Below are positions 48,084 to 58,163 of a stretch of DNA of 64,000 nucleotides, in pieces (the stretch's first letter is position 1; each line of letters starts with the position of its first letter). Position numbers and translations under genes: made by a program. Location of the stretch: contig DATMMX010000036.1 in the NCBI GenBank assembly GCA_035569495.1, forward strand, positions 1 through 64,000. The letters are read 5' to 3'. Source of the stretch: DASRDZ01 sp035569495. GTDB taxonomy: Bacteria; Chloroflexota; Dormibacteria; Aeolococcales; Aeolococcaceae. The notes beneath the pieces are model-generated. The model was given only the letters and a program-made list of their open reading frames with translations, ran no database searches and was not told the DNA's origin.

Positions 48084-49333
48084 TCGGCGCCCGGCGCCGC
48101 GAGTCCCCGGCGCAGACCGCACTGGCGCGCGTCGAGGCTCGGCTGGGACTGTCGAGCAGCGGCCTCGCCGTCGCCGGCTTCGCGGTGCTGGGCTGGATCG
48201 CGGCGCGCGCCCTGGGCGGACGCGCGCTGTTCCTGCTCGTCTACGTCAGCGTGCTGCTGCTCGGCGTGGCGTGGTGGATGGCGCGGCGTCGCCGTCCCGT
48301 GTCCGCGGTGCGCTCCCAGCTTCCGGTGCGAGTGCGCGAGGGACAGACGGTCGTCGCGGAGTTGACGCTGCACAGCCGCCGGCGGCTGACCTCGTTCATC
48401 GTCGAGGAGCGGCTGGACGATGCGCTGGGCCCGCCGGTGCGCGTCGCCGTCGGCACGCTGTCGCCCGAGCGCGACGTGCACCATCAGTACAGCCTGCGGC
48501 CGCGCCGTCGCGGCGTGCACCACGTCGGCCCGCTGGAGGCGGAGTGGACCGACCCGTTCGGCCTCGCGCGCAGCCGCCAGCCGCTGCTGGAGCGCGCCGA
48601 GATCATCGTCCACCCCTCCACCGAGGTGGTGCTGGACAGCCCCACGGCGCGCAAATGGGAGGACCCTCCCGTTCGCCCGCCGGTGAGCCGCCCCTGGCCG
48701 GCGGGCTTCGAGTTCCACGGCATGCGCGACTACGTGATCGGCGACGACCTCCGGCGCGTGGTCTGGCGCGCGTCGGCGCGCACCGGGCGGCTGATGGTGC
48801 GCGAGTCGGAGCAGGGCATCACCGACCGCGTCGTGGTTCTGCTCGACACCGACCAAAACGTGCACCGCCCCGGCGAGGTGTCGGACACCTTCGAGGTGGC
48901 GGTGCGCTGCGCCGCGTCGCTGGGTGCGCACCACCTGCAGGATGGCTTCAGCGTCGGCCTCGAAGCCAACGCCAAGCGCCTGGCGGTCGACCTGCGCGGA
49001 CCGCGCGCGCGCATCCCCTTGCTGGACGAGCTGGCGCGTGTCGAGCGCGACGCGTCGCAGTTGCGCGAGTCGGTCGACCGCGTGCTGCGCGTGCGCGGCG
49101 GGGTGGCCCACTACCTGGTGATCACGCCGCGTCTCGACGCGCAGACCGCGGCGCGGCTGCGGCTGCTCATCGAGAAGGGCAGCTCGGCGCTGGTCGCCGC
49201 GGTGGTGTGGGACGAGTCCGACCCGCTCACCGTGCGCCGCGCCGTCGAGGTCGGCGCGCAGGTGGTCGAGGTGCGGCCCGGTGCGGTGCTGGGAACGGTG
49301 TTCCTGCGCCACGTCGGGGCGGGGATCCGATGA
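48080..49333 (+). CDS. DUF58-domain protein
   Basis: 417 residues. Two membrane helices (about 20-65), an Ig-like outer part, and the DUF58 motif region FEFHGMRDYVIGDDLRRVVWRASARTG near residue 215. A von Willebrand-A-like C-terminal half follows (VVVLLDTDQ). It is the standard partner of MoxR ATPases. Coupled by ATGA to genes on both sides. Confidence 0.92.
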   Translation: MIGARRRESPAQTALARVEARLGLSSSGLAVAGFAVLGWIAARALGGRALFLLVYVSVLLLGVAWWMARRRRPVSAVRSQLPVRVREGQTVVAELTLHSRRRLTSFIVEERLDDALGPPVRVAVGTLSPERDVHHQYSLRPRRRGVHHVGPLEAEWTDPFGLARSRQPLLERAEIIVHPSTEVVLDSPTARKWEDPPVRPPVSRPWPAGFEFHGMRDYVIGDDLRRVVWRASARTGRLMVRESEQGITDRVVVLLDTDQNVHRPGEVSDTFEVAVRCAASLGAHHLQDGFSVGLEANAKRLAVDLRGPRARIPLLDELARVERDASQLRESVDRVLRVRGGVAHYLVITPRLDAQTAARLRLLIEKGSSALVAAVVWDESDPLTVRRAVEVGAQVVEVRPGAVLGTVFLRHVGAGIR

Positions 49334-52266
49334 CCCAGCTGGGCGATGCCCGCGTCCGCGACGTCGACGTCGACGCGCTCGACGGCACCGTCGCCGTGGC
49401 GGTGGCGCCGCGTTCCGCGGACGGCGGCGAGGTCGCTGCGGCGCCGTCCATGGTGCGCACCCTCGCCGCCGCAGCGCTGAGCACGGCGGCCGCGGCGTGG
49501 ATGACCGGCGGCATCTTCCGCAGCGGCGCCGGGCGCGGGCTCGGGTTGCTGGGCATCGCCCTTGCCGTCGCGCTCACCCTGCTGGGCTCGCGGCTGCGGC
49601 GGCCGACCGCGTTGCAGCTCCTGGTGATTCCCGCCGCCGTGGTGCTGGGCGCGCTGCTCGTCCTGCCCAGCACCGGCGGCAGCGCCACCATCCCCTCGCT
49701 GGTCGGCGACGCGCTGCGCGGCGGCGGCATCCTGCAGCCACCGATCGCGCTCGACCCGGGCTGGCGGCTGGTGCTGGTGGTGCTCTTCGCGGGCGTCTGC
49801 TCGGCGGCGACCACCCTGGCGCTGAGCCTCGAGCGGCCGATGCTCGCCGTCGCCCTGCCCGTCCCGGTGGTCGCCGTCGCCGCGCTGGTGCAGCCGCCGG
49901 GCGGCGAGCTGCTCTCCGTTGCGGGCGCGGTGGTGCTGCTCGCCGCGGCCCTGGCCATCGCCTATGGCGCCGACCTGTCGCGCGCCTCGTCGCTGGGCCT
50001 CGCCTTCGAGCGGGGACGGCTGCTGCGCGGCGCGGCGCTGGCGGCCGTCCTGGTGGTCGCCGTCTCCGGGCTCGGCCGGGTGGGCGTGCTCTTCCCCCAG
50101 TCGGACGCCACCCGCGTGGTCCCGCCCCAGCCGCCGCAGCCGCAGCCGCCCGGGCCGGACCGCGCCCTGTTCGCGGTGCACTTCGGCGGCGGCGCCGTCC
50201 TGCCCCTGCGCACCGGGGTTCTGGACGTGTACGACAGCAACTCGCAGCAGTGGCTGCTGCCGTCCTATGACACCTCGCGCATGCAGAGCGTCCGGCCGCC
50301 GGCCGCGCTGCCCGGCGCACCCAGCGGCGGCGGCGTGCACGTCGAGGTCACCATCCGCGACTTTCCCGGCCACGTCCTCCCCGCCGTGCCCGGCAGCAAC
50401 CGCGTCGGTGGCACGTCCGACTCACTGCGCGTCGACTCGCGCACCGGGCAGATCGAGCTCTCCGACCAGCCCGCCTTCGCCGGGCTCTCGTACACCCTCG
50501 ACGCGCCCTCGCTGCCGGCCGCCGGGCAGCTCATCGCCGCACCTGCGCCGCCGAGCGCGATGCGCGACTTCCTCGCCGTCCCGGCCGCGCCGCCCGCGAT
50601 CGCGGCGCTGCTGGCGCGCGCACCCGCGGACGGCTTCGACCGCATGCAAGCCCTGCGCAAGGCGCTGTTCGCCAAGGTGGTCGCCGCGGGCGGCGGCGCC
50701 CCGGCGCCGGTGCCACCCCAGCGCGTCGTCGAGATGTTGAACGGTGGCAGGGCCAATCCCTTCGAGATCACCGCGGCCGAGGCGATGCTGGCGCGCTGGG
50801 CGGGCGTGCCCGCGCGCATCGCCTTCGGATACCAGCCGCCGGCGTCGGGCGGCACGTACGAGGTGCACCCGCACGACGGCGCCGCCTGGCTGGAGGCGTG
50901 GTTCCAGGGATACGGCTGGCTGCCCATCCTTGGCGTGCCGCCGCGCGCCCAGCCCACCTTCGACCACAGCCGCGCCAGCAGCGACGCGAGCATCGCGCCG
51001 TCCGACAAGCTGGGCCTGGTCGTCTACGTGCCGGTGCAGGAGCGCACCTCGCTGGCGCCGTACGAGGTGGCGCGCTGGTGGCTGGTGCGCGCCATTCCCT
51101 TCGCGGCGCTGGCCCTGCTGCTGGTGCTCGCCTATCCGATGCTGCTCAAGCGACTCCGCGCGGCGCGGCGCACGCGCTGGGCGCTGCGGCGCGGTCCGGC
51201 GGCGCGCATCGCCGTCGCGTACGCCGAGTTCCGTGACGCCATGGGTGACCTGGCCGTCGGCGACCCGGTGCTGACGCCGCTGCGTTTCCTGGGCGAGATC
51301 GAGCCCGACGACGAGCACGCCGAGCTGGCCTGGCTGGTGACCCGCGCACTCTGGGGCGACCTGCGCCGCGACCTGCGCGCGAGCGACGCGGACGCCGCGG
51401 AGACGCTGGCGCGGTCGGTGCGGCGGCGCGTGCTGCGCGCCCAGTCGCCGCTCAGCCGGGCGCTCGCCGCCATGGCGCGCACCTCGCTGCGGCGGCCGTA
51501 CAGCGACGAGGTCCCCAATCTCTGGCCACAGATCCGGGTGGCGCGGCGCGGCCGGGGCGTCGCGCGTCCCCGCGGCACCATGCTGCGCCGCCGCGCCGCC
51601 GCCGCCGCGACCCTGCTGCTGGTCCTGGTCGCCGTCAGCGCGCTGATGCCGCCGCCCGGCGCGACCGTTCCCACCGCGGCGCACAGCACCAGCGCGCGCG
51701 ACGACGCCGTGCTCGACGCGCTGGTGCCACCCGCGGTGGGCCCGCTGCTGCTGCGCCGCCAGACCTCGGTGGAAGGCGCGTTCCGCAACGCCGGGTCCGA
51801 CGCACTGGTCACCGCCGGACACGTCTACACCGTGCACAACGGCGACGTCATCGAGGGGTCGGTGCAGGTGTCGCTGCTCCGTGCCGACCTCGACCGCGCC
51901 TCGGCCGACGTCGTCGACCAGCTTCGCCAGCGCCTGGGCAGCGGCAACTTCACCGACATGGTCGAGCGCATCCCTCTCGACGACGGCGCATGCGCGTGCC
52001 CCGGGCGATACACCGAGGTCAGCGTCAAGGACGAGACGCTGCGCTTCCAGCAGCGCATCTGGGTCTCGGTGCAGCCCGACCAGCGCGTCTACTTCTGGTT
52101 CCCGCCGCAACCGCGCACCCTCGAAGTCGTGGTGCTGCGCGCCCAGTTCCCGCCCCTCACCGCCGACGAGCTCGTGCTGACCATGAGCGACCGCGAGCAC
52201 GGGGCCCCGCTGGTGGCGCTGCCCGTGCCACCGATCGCCGCCGAGCTGCCCGGAGCCGCGCAGTGA
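49330..52266 (+). CDS. Transglutaminase-like membrane protein lacking the catalytic triad, with DUF4129-type and extra C-terminal domain
   Basis: 978 residues. About seven membrane helices (35-245), an external region, and a transglutaminase-like core at about 430-545. In usual members the core reads as a Cys followed by RAAGIPARxVxGY, then H-A-W and W-x-P-x-D. Here the flanks are kept (ARWAGVPARIAFGY; WLEAWFQGYGWLPI) but the Cys position is occupied by NPFEIT, the His by Ala (GAAWLEAWF), and the Asp by Leu/Gly. It is therefore probably a non-catalytic binding module. A helix at about 585-607 and a DUF4129-like cytoplasmic segment follow. A further helix (755-771) and an about 200-residue outer domain are fused at the end. 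Confidence 0.86.
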   Translation: MTQLGDARVRDVDVDALDGTVAVAVAPRSADGGEVAAAPSMVRTLAAAALSTAAAAWMTGGIFRSGAGRGLGLLGIALAVALTLLGSRLRRPTALQLLVIPAAVVLGALLVLPSTGGSATIPSLVGDALRGGGILQPPIALDPGWRLVLVVLFAGVCSAATTLALSLERPMLAVALPVPVVAVAALVQPPGGELLSVAGAVVLLAAALAIAYGADLSRASSLGLAFERGRLLRGAALAAVLVVAVSGLGRVGVLFPQSDATRVVPPQPPQPQPPGPDRALFAVHFGGGAVLPLRTGVLDVYDSNSQQWLLPSYDTSRMQSVRPPAALPGAPSGGGVHVEVTIRDFPGHVLPAVPGSNRVGGTSDSLRVDSRTGQIELSDQPAFAGLSYTLDAPSLPAAGQLIAAPAPPSAMRDFLAVPAAPPAIAALLARAPADGFDRMQALRKALFAKVVAAGGGAPAPVPPQRVVEMLNGGRANPFEITAAEAMLARWAGVPARIAFGYQPPASGGTYEVHPHDGAAWLEAWFQGYGWLPILGVPPRAQPTFDHSRASSDASIAPSDKLGLVVYVPVQERTSLAPYEVARWWLVRAIPFAALALLLVLAYPMLLKRLRAARRTRWALRRGPAARIAVAYAEFRDAMGDLAVGDPVLTPLRFLGEIEPDDEHAELAWLVTRALWGDLRRDLRASDADAAETLARSVRRRVLRAQSPLSRALAAMARTSLRRPYSDEVPNLWPQIRVARRGRGVARPRGTMLRRRAAAAATLLLVLVAVSALMPPPGATVPTAAHSTSARDDAVLDALVPPAVGPLLLRRQTSVEGAFRNAGSDALVTAGHVYTVHNGDVIEGSVQVSLLRADLDRASADVVDQLRQRLGSGNFTDMVERIPLDDGACACPGRYTEVSVKDETLRFQQRIWVSVQPDQRVYFWFPPQPRTLEVVVLRAQFPPLTADELVLTMSDREHGAPLVALPVPPIAAELPGAAQ

Positions 52267-53291
52267 TGCTTCACCGCAGGCGCGCCTGCGTGGTGCTCGC
52301 CGCGCTGTCGCTCACCGCCTGCGGGCCCGCGGCGCCGTTCCGCCTGGCGGTGCACGCCGTCCCGGGCGACGTCGAGTACGGCGCCCAGACGCAGCAGCAG
52401 GCGCAGCCCGGCGTCGCCGCCGGACCGCCCGCCGCCCCGCTGCCCCCCGGCGCGCCGCCGCTCATCTACGGCGCCCCCTCCCCCGCCCCGCCGGTCACGT
52501 TCGCGCCAACCCCGGCCGCTACTCCGGCGAGCCTCTGCCCCACCGCGCCCGTCGACGCCGTGGCGGCGATCGCCGCCGACCCGTCCGCCTCGACGCCGCC
52601 CGCCGCCGCGACCTACCCGTGGCGCGAGCACGGCTCCTACCAGCTCGGCGGTGCCGCGGCGCGCCAGTTCCCGCCAACCCTGACCCATACCGTCGCCAAC
52701 GTCAGCGCCCCCGACGCGACCACCGGCAGCTACACCTTCGACGTGGGCACCACCGCGGGCGGCCTCACCGGCCTGCAGCAGGTCACCAGCAGCTACCAGG
52801 TGATCCCGCCGCCGCAGGGCACCACCGACGTGCAGGGGGTCAACACCTCGAAGGCCGCGGGCCTGTACCTCACCGCCATGGTCGTCAGGGACGCCAACCT
52901 GCCCAGCGCCCGTGTCGCCAGGTTCGCGCCGCCGATCCTGCTCATGCAGTTCCCCGGCACCGACCTGCCGAGCTGGACCACCACCGGCACCGACAGTGCC
53001 AGCGGGACCACCATCGAGCTCAGCGCCGCGGTCACCAGGCGCGTCTCGGTGGACGCCTGCGGCACCGTGGTCGACGCCTGGGAGGTCAGCGCCAGTGGCA
53101 CCCTGGTCGGGCCCGACCAGAACCTCACCCTCAACCACCTCACCTACGACGTGGCCACCCAGTACGGCGGCCTGATCGTCGCCGAGTCGGACGACGTCAG
53201 CGGCACCGAGACGAGCGGCACCACGATGCAGAGCATCGCCGCGACGGTCAGCGCAACCACGTCCACCGTGCCGCAGGCGAGGGCGCACTGA
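52266..53291 (+). CDS. Lipoprotein of unknown function
   Basis: 341 residues from ATG 52266, which overlaps the previous stop as TGATG. Short signal with lipobox LSLTAC, then a Pro/Ala-rich linker (about 45-90) and a beta-rich, Thr/Ser-rich domain. Four Cys are visible overall, two of them after the linker. I do not recognise a family. Position inside the Liv-MoxR operon suggests an envelope subunit of the same complex. The next gene overlaps by one base. Confidence 0.82.
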   Translation: MLHRRRACVVLAALSLTACGPAAPFRLAVHAVPGDVEYGAQTQQQAQPGVAAGPPAAPLPPGAPPLIYGAPSPAPPVTFAPTPAATPASLCPTAPVDAVAAIAADPSASTPPAAATYPWREHGSYQLGGAAARQFPPTLTHTVANVSAPDATTGSYTFDVGTTAGGLTGLQQVTSSYQVIPPPQGTTDVQGVNTSKAAGLYLTAMVVRDANLPSARVARFAPPILLMQFPGTDLPSWTTTGTDSASGTTIELSAAVTRRVSVDACGTVVDAWEVSASGTLVGPDQNLTLNHLTYDVATQYGGLIVAESDDVSGTETSGTTMQSIAATVSATTSTVPQARAH

Positions 53292-55000
53292 TGGCCCAGC
53301 AGCCGCAGCGACCGCCGCGCGCCGTCGCGCTCGCCAACGGCGGCGTCGCCGCCTCGATCCTGGTGGTGGTCGCCGCCTTCGGCGTGGCGGTCAGCCAGTC
53401 GCGGCCGCCGAGCATCGCCGCCTTCGCGCCCGACGTGCAGCAGCACGCGCAGCAGAAGGGGCTGCAGGGACAGGAGGGCGCCAACGCGCTGGGGGCCGCG
53501 GGCGGTGGCACGCCGACACCGGCACCCTCGCCCACGCCGTCGCCCGCCAGGGCCGGCGCCAACGCAACCCCGACGCCCAACCCGAACGCCGGCCGCCCCG
53601 CCCTGGTGCGCTGCTACGGGTCGCCGCCGCGGCAGACCGAGGACCCCCAGTCGCCACCGTGCAAGCAGTCCTTCCAGGGCGACAACGGCGGCGCCACCTA
53701 CCCGGGCGTCACCCGCGACACCATCTACGTCGCCTGGCCGTACTTCGACAAGGGGCTCCCGCCGCCCGACAACCACCAGGTGGTCATCGACCTGCAGAAC
53801 TACTTCAACGCCCACTTCCAGCTCTACGGTCGCCAGATCAAGCTGGTGGAGAGGCCGCCCACCAACACCGCCTTCGCCCAGGACACCGCTCAGCAGCAGT
53901 ACTCCGACGCGGACTACATCGCCACCCAGGCCAACCCCAGCGGGGGCATCTTCGCCTCGATCGGCTACGCGCCCGAGGGCGGCACCGCCTACTACTTCAA
54001 CGACCGGCTGGCCACCCACGGCATCCTCAGCATCTCGTCGGCCGCACTGCTGCGCACCGAGGCGCAGCTGGCCGCCAGCGTCTACACCTGGAACACCGTG
54101 CCCGGGTACGACAAGGTCGAGGCCAACCTGGGCAACCTCTACTGCCACCAGCTCAAGGGCGGCGCACCGAGCTACGCCGGTCCGCCGACGCCCCCGGCGA
54201 CCGCGTGGGGCCCGCGCAAGATCGCCGTGTACTACGAGACCACCACCGACAACGTGGCCATCGACCCGCAGCCGCTGGTCAGCACCCTGAGCGCCTGCGG
54301 CGTGCAGGTCACCGCGCAGGCGCTGGGCAGCGACAGCGCCAGCAACACCGCCGCGGTCAACCAGATGCAGCAGAACGCTGACACCACCGTCGCCTGCCTG
54401 TGTGCACCGGGCCAGCTCAACACGCTGATGAGCTCCGCCTCCAACCAGGCGTACTTCCCCGAGTGGCTGGTCAGCAACGAGCAGTTCCTCACATACGACA
54501 AAGGCGCGCAGGGATACCCCGCTTCAGAGCAGCCACACGTCATCGGCATCGACTTCAACAACGAGGTGCTCGACCCGCAGAACCAGTTCTGGTATCGCGC
54601 CGTCCGGGAGATGGACAGTGGCGCCACCTACGCGCAGACCAGCCAGAACATCTACAGCTACTACCGCTACGAGGAATTGCTCCTGCTCGCCTCGGGCATC
54701 CAGCAGGCCGGTCCCGACCTCACCCCCCAGTCCTTCCAGCAGGGCCTGTACGCCACCCAGTTCAGCAACGTGGGCCACGGCGCGGCGCCCTACTACCAGG
54801 CGGCGGTGAGCTTCGGCCCCGGCGACCACTCCTTCTACGACGACGCCGCGGCGGTGTGGTTCGACCCCTCGGGCAACAGCTACACCACCGACCAGGGCAA
54901 CCCCGGCACCTACTGCTACTCGCACCTGGGCGACCGTTCAGCCGACTGGACGCGCCCCTCGCCGGACTTCCGCCAGGGTCAGACCTGCCGGGGTGGGTGA
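53291..55000 (+). CDS. Type-1 periplasmic binding protein (LivK-like), membrane-anchored
   Basis: 569 residues from ATG 53291. The N-terminal hydrophobic stretch (about 15-36) has no lipobox and no clear cleavage site, so it may be an uncleaved anchor. After a Pro/Thr/Ala linker comes a two-lobed ligand-binding fold (TRDTIYVAWPYFD; IDLQNYFNAHFQLYGRQIKLVE; IFASIGYAPEGGTAYYFNDRLA). It resembles leucine/amide-binding proteins of Liv transporters, and is the natural partner of the fused permease and ATPases at the start of this operon. Several Cys residues could form disulfides. Ligand unknown. It ends the run of overlapping genes. Confidence 0.85.
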   Translation: MAQQPQRPPRAVALANGGVAASILVVVAAFGVAVSQSRPPSIAAFAPDVQQHAQQKGLQGQEGANALGAAGGGTPTPAPSPTPSPARAGANATPTPNPNAGRPALVRCYGSPPRQTEDPQSPPCKQSFQGDNGGATYPGVTRDTIYVAWPYFDKGLPPPDNHQVVIDLQNYFNAHFQLYGRQIKLVERPPTNTAFAQDTAQQQYSDADYIATQANPSGGIFASIGYAPEGGTAYYFNDRLATHGILSISSAALLRTEAQLAASVYTWNTVPGYDKVEANLGNLYCHQLKGGAPSYAGPPTPPATAWGPRKIAVYYETTTDNVAIDPQPLVSTLSACGVQVTAQALGSDSASNTAAVNQMQQNADTTVACLCAPGQLNTLMSSASNQAYFPEWLVSNEQFLTYDKGAQGYPASEQPHVIGIDFNNEVLDPQNQFWYRAVREMDSGATYAQTSQNIYSYYRYEELLLLASGIQQAGPDLTPQSFQQGLYATQFSNVGHGAAPYYQAAVSFGPGDHSFYDDAAAVWFDPSGNSYTTDQGNPGTYCYSHLGDRSADWTRPSPDFRQGQTCRGG

Positions 55001-55170
55001 TTCGTCACACGCCCTTTGAGCGTGGCGTCGCGGCGGCGTGCGTCGCCCGTCGTCGGTCCGTGACCACGACGCGAACGAGCGGTGAAGGGCCGGGCCGTAC
55101 GGTTGCAGGGCTCCGATACAACCGCACTCAACGCGGCGGAAGCTCCGGAACCAAAGGAGGTGAAACCCAA

Positions 55171-55362
55171 ATGCTGAGCAACCTTTATCTGCGTCTGCGT
55201 GAGGCTCTGGCCCGCGCCCAGGAGCGTGAGGAAGGCCAGGGCATGGTCGAGTACGCGCTTATCCTCGTCCTCATCGCCATCGTGGTCATCGTCATCCTGA
55301 CCGTGGTGGGCAAGCAGGTCAACAACGTCTTCTCGAACATCAGCAACGGCCTGAACCAGTAG
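55171..55362 (+). CDS. Flp/Fap-type pilin
   Basis: 63 residues with a perfect Shine-Dalgarno (AAAGGAGGTG, eight bases before ATG). A charged N-terminal part is followed by EEGQGMVEYALILVLIAIVV: prepilin cleavage would be after Gly, leaving Glu at mature position +5 as in type IV pilins, then one hydrophobic helix. The length is typical of Flp. No tad assembly gene is in the window. The 170 bp upstream hold CGGTTG-N13-CAACCG (55100-55124), otherwise nothing clear. A strong terminator follows, so it is probably a single highly expressed gene. Confidence 0.92.
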   Translation: MLSNLYLRLREALARAQEREEGQGMVEYALILVLIAIVVIVILTVVGKQVNNVFSNISNGLNQ

Positions 55363-55384
55363 GTTCGGCTCTTGCCGAGACGAA

Positions 55385-55416
55385 GGGCGGCGCCGGGAAA
55401 CCGGCGCCGCCCTTTT
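55385..55416 (+). terminator. Intrinsic terminator after the pilin gene
   Basis: GGGCGGCGCCGG (55385-55396) pairs perfectly over 12 bp with CCGGCGCCGCCC (55401-55412) around a GAAA loop and is followed by TTTT. It lies 22 bp after the stop codon. Confidence 0.93.
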
Positions 55417-55419
55417 CGT

Positions 55420-55425
55420 TATGCT
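55420..55425 (+). promoter_or_regulatory. -10-like TATGCT of the aldo/keto reductase gene
   Basis: TATGCT ends seven bases before ATG 55433, directly after the pilin terminator. There is no Shine-Dalgarno, suggesting leaderless translation. Confidence 0.5.
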
Positions 55426-55432
55426 CGGATGC

Positions 55433-56401
<969 letters not shown>

Positions 56402-56402
56402 G

Positions 56403-58121
56403 TCAGTGCCCCAGCGCCGTGGCCACGGCGCGGCCGGCCAGCAGCAGCACGCTGACCACCAGGTAGGCGCGCAGGGCGAGCATGCCCACCAGCCGCCCCG
56501 TGCTCCACACCGGACGGCGCAGCTCGGTGAGCGGCGGGGTGCGCCAGAAGGAGCGCTCGTCCTCGAGTGGTGCGAGGTCGCGTCCGCGTGGCGGGATGAC
56601 GACCACGTGGCTCGGGCGCAGCAGGGCGAGGTGCGGAGTTGCTGCCGGGTCTGTCAACAACAGGCGGGCCGAGCGGCGGCGGCGCAGCGCGCCGGAGACG
56701 CCCACGGCCAGCAGTCCCGCGGCCGCCACCCCGCTGAGCACCGCGCCCACGGTCACCGCGGGCGCGCGGGGGTACAGCGCGGTCACCACCAGCATGCCCG
56801 AGAGGGCGAGCAGGGCAGCGAGCATGGTGGCCACGGTCGCGTTGAGCCAGCGCCCGTTGGCCCACGGCCCCAGCACCGCGGTGTCGTTGCAGAGCAGCAG
56901 CATGAACACGGTGGCGCTGGGCAGCAGCAGCCCGGCGAGCACCTGCACCGCCGCGGTGGTGAAGCCGAGCGGCACTCCGGGCAGCAGCACCACCCCCGCG
57001 GTGGCCGCGATCACCAGCGTCGACACCAGGTAGAACACCGGCGCCTGCCGCGGGGTGCGGTGCAGCGAGTGGCGCGCGCCGCTGACGTCGCCGATGGCGT
57101 ACGAGGTGGCCATGGCCACCGCCGCCGCCCCCAGCAGGGCGCCGTCGAAGAGCAGCACGGCGAGCAGGTTGCCGAACACCGGGCCGGCGTGGGCGCCGAC
57201 GCCGTTGAGCACGCCGCCCATGTCGAACTCGGCGCGCACCGTGCCGGGTCCGCCACCGCTCGCCGCCGCGCTCACCACCATCACCGCGGCCGCGCCGCCG
57301 AGCATCAGCACCGTGCCCACCGCGGTGTCGAGCCGCGCGTACGACATCCAGCGCGGCGTGATCCGCTTGTCGACCACCGCCGACTGCTGGAAGAAGAGCT
57401 GCCAGGGGGCCACCGTGGTGCCCATCAGGGCGACGATGAGCAGCACCGTCGGCTGCACCTCGGGCATCTGCATGGTGGCGCCACCACCGGCGACGGCGGC
57501 CGGGTGGGCGAAGAGCAGCAGCGGCACCAGGGCGACGTCGAGCGCCACCAGCATGTACATCACCCGCTCCCAGCGCTGGAAGCCGCCGCCCAGGGTGGCG
57601 GCGATGAGCAGCAGCGCGGCCACCGCCACCGCCGGCCGGGCCGGGATGCCGACGTGCTCGGCGGCGATGCGCACGCCGATGAACTCGGTGACCAGGGTGA
57701 GCACGTTGAGCAGCAGCAGGTCGCCGAGCGAGAAGGCCCCCCAGAGCCTGCCGAAGCGCTCGAAGATCAGCCGGGCGTGGCCTACCCCGGTGACCGTGCC
57801 CAGCCGCGCGGCCATCTCCTGGTTGAGGAAGAGCACCGCGCCGAGTGGAATCAATAGCCAGAGAAGCCGCGTCCCCTGCTCCTGCCCGGCCTGCGCGTAG
57901 GTGGCCACGCCGCCGGCGTCGTTGTCGGCAACCAGGGCCAGAACTCCGGGGCCCATCACCGTAGCCAGCACCCGCAGGCGGCGCCGCCCCGTGCGGGGCA
58001 GCCAGAGCTGGCGCCAGCGCACCGTGCCGAAGGCGCCGCGGATGTCGCCCAGGTGGGCGTCGTCGATCACCGCCGAATCGAGGGGCTGCTCGTCGAGCTG
58101 ATGGGGCACGCGACGCACCAC
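56403..58121 (-). CDS. Divergent Nramp-family divalent metal transporter
   Basis: 572 residues from GTG 58121 with about eleven membrane helices between about 50 and 470 and two or three more predicted features at the C-terminus. The first-helix metal site, Asp-Pro-Gly-Asn in classic Nramp proteins, reads VADNDAGGVATYAQAG. The helix-6 motif Met-Pro-His is replaced (GTTVAPWQLFFQQS), so the sulfur ligand that favours Mn/Fe/Cd is lost. Related sequences with such changes include magnesium-type Nramp relatives, so Mg or another hard ion is possible. A C-terminal soluble part (about 485-545) precedes a last helix. Divergent from the ArsR-family gene, a likely metal regulator. Confidence 0.85.
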   Translation of the reverse strand: MVRRVPHQLDEQPLDSAVIDDAHLGDIRGAFGTVRWRQLWLPRTGRRRLRVLATVMGPGVLALVADNDAGGVATYAQAGQEQGTRLLWLLIPLGAVLFLNQEMAARLGTVTGVGHARLIFERFGRLWGAFSLGDLLLLNVLTLVTEFIGVRIAAEHVGIPARPAVAVAALLLIAATLGGGFQRWERVMYMLVALDVALVPLLLFAHPAAVAGGGATMQMPEVQPTVLLIVALMGTTVAPWQLFFQQSAVVDKRITPRWMSYARLDTAVGTVLMLGGAAAVMVVSAAASGGGPGTVRAEFDMGGVLNGVGAHAGPVFGNLLAVLLFDGALLGAAAVAMATSYAIGDVSGARHSLHRTPRQAPVFYLVSTLVIAATAGVVLLPGVPLGFTTAAVQVLAGLLLPSATVFMLLLCNDTAVLGPWANGRWLNATVATMLAALLALSGMLVVTALYPRAPAVTVGAVLSGVAAAGLLAVGVSGALRRRRSARLLLTDPAATPHLALLRPSHVVVIPPRGRDLAPLEDERSFWRTPPLTELRRPVWSTGRLVGMLALRAYLVVSVLLLAGRAVATALGH

Positions 58122-58149
58122 ATTGCCACGAAATCCGGTCGGCGTGCCC

Positions 58150-58155
58150 TATGCT
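58150..58155 (+). promoter_or_regulatory. -10-like TATGCT of the ArsR gene
   Basis: TATGCT ends eight bases before ATG 58164 in the 42-bp divergent gap. No Shine-Dalgarno is present. Confidence 0.5.
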
Positions 58156-58163
58156 TTGGCCGC

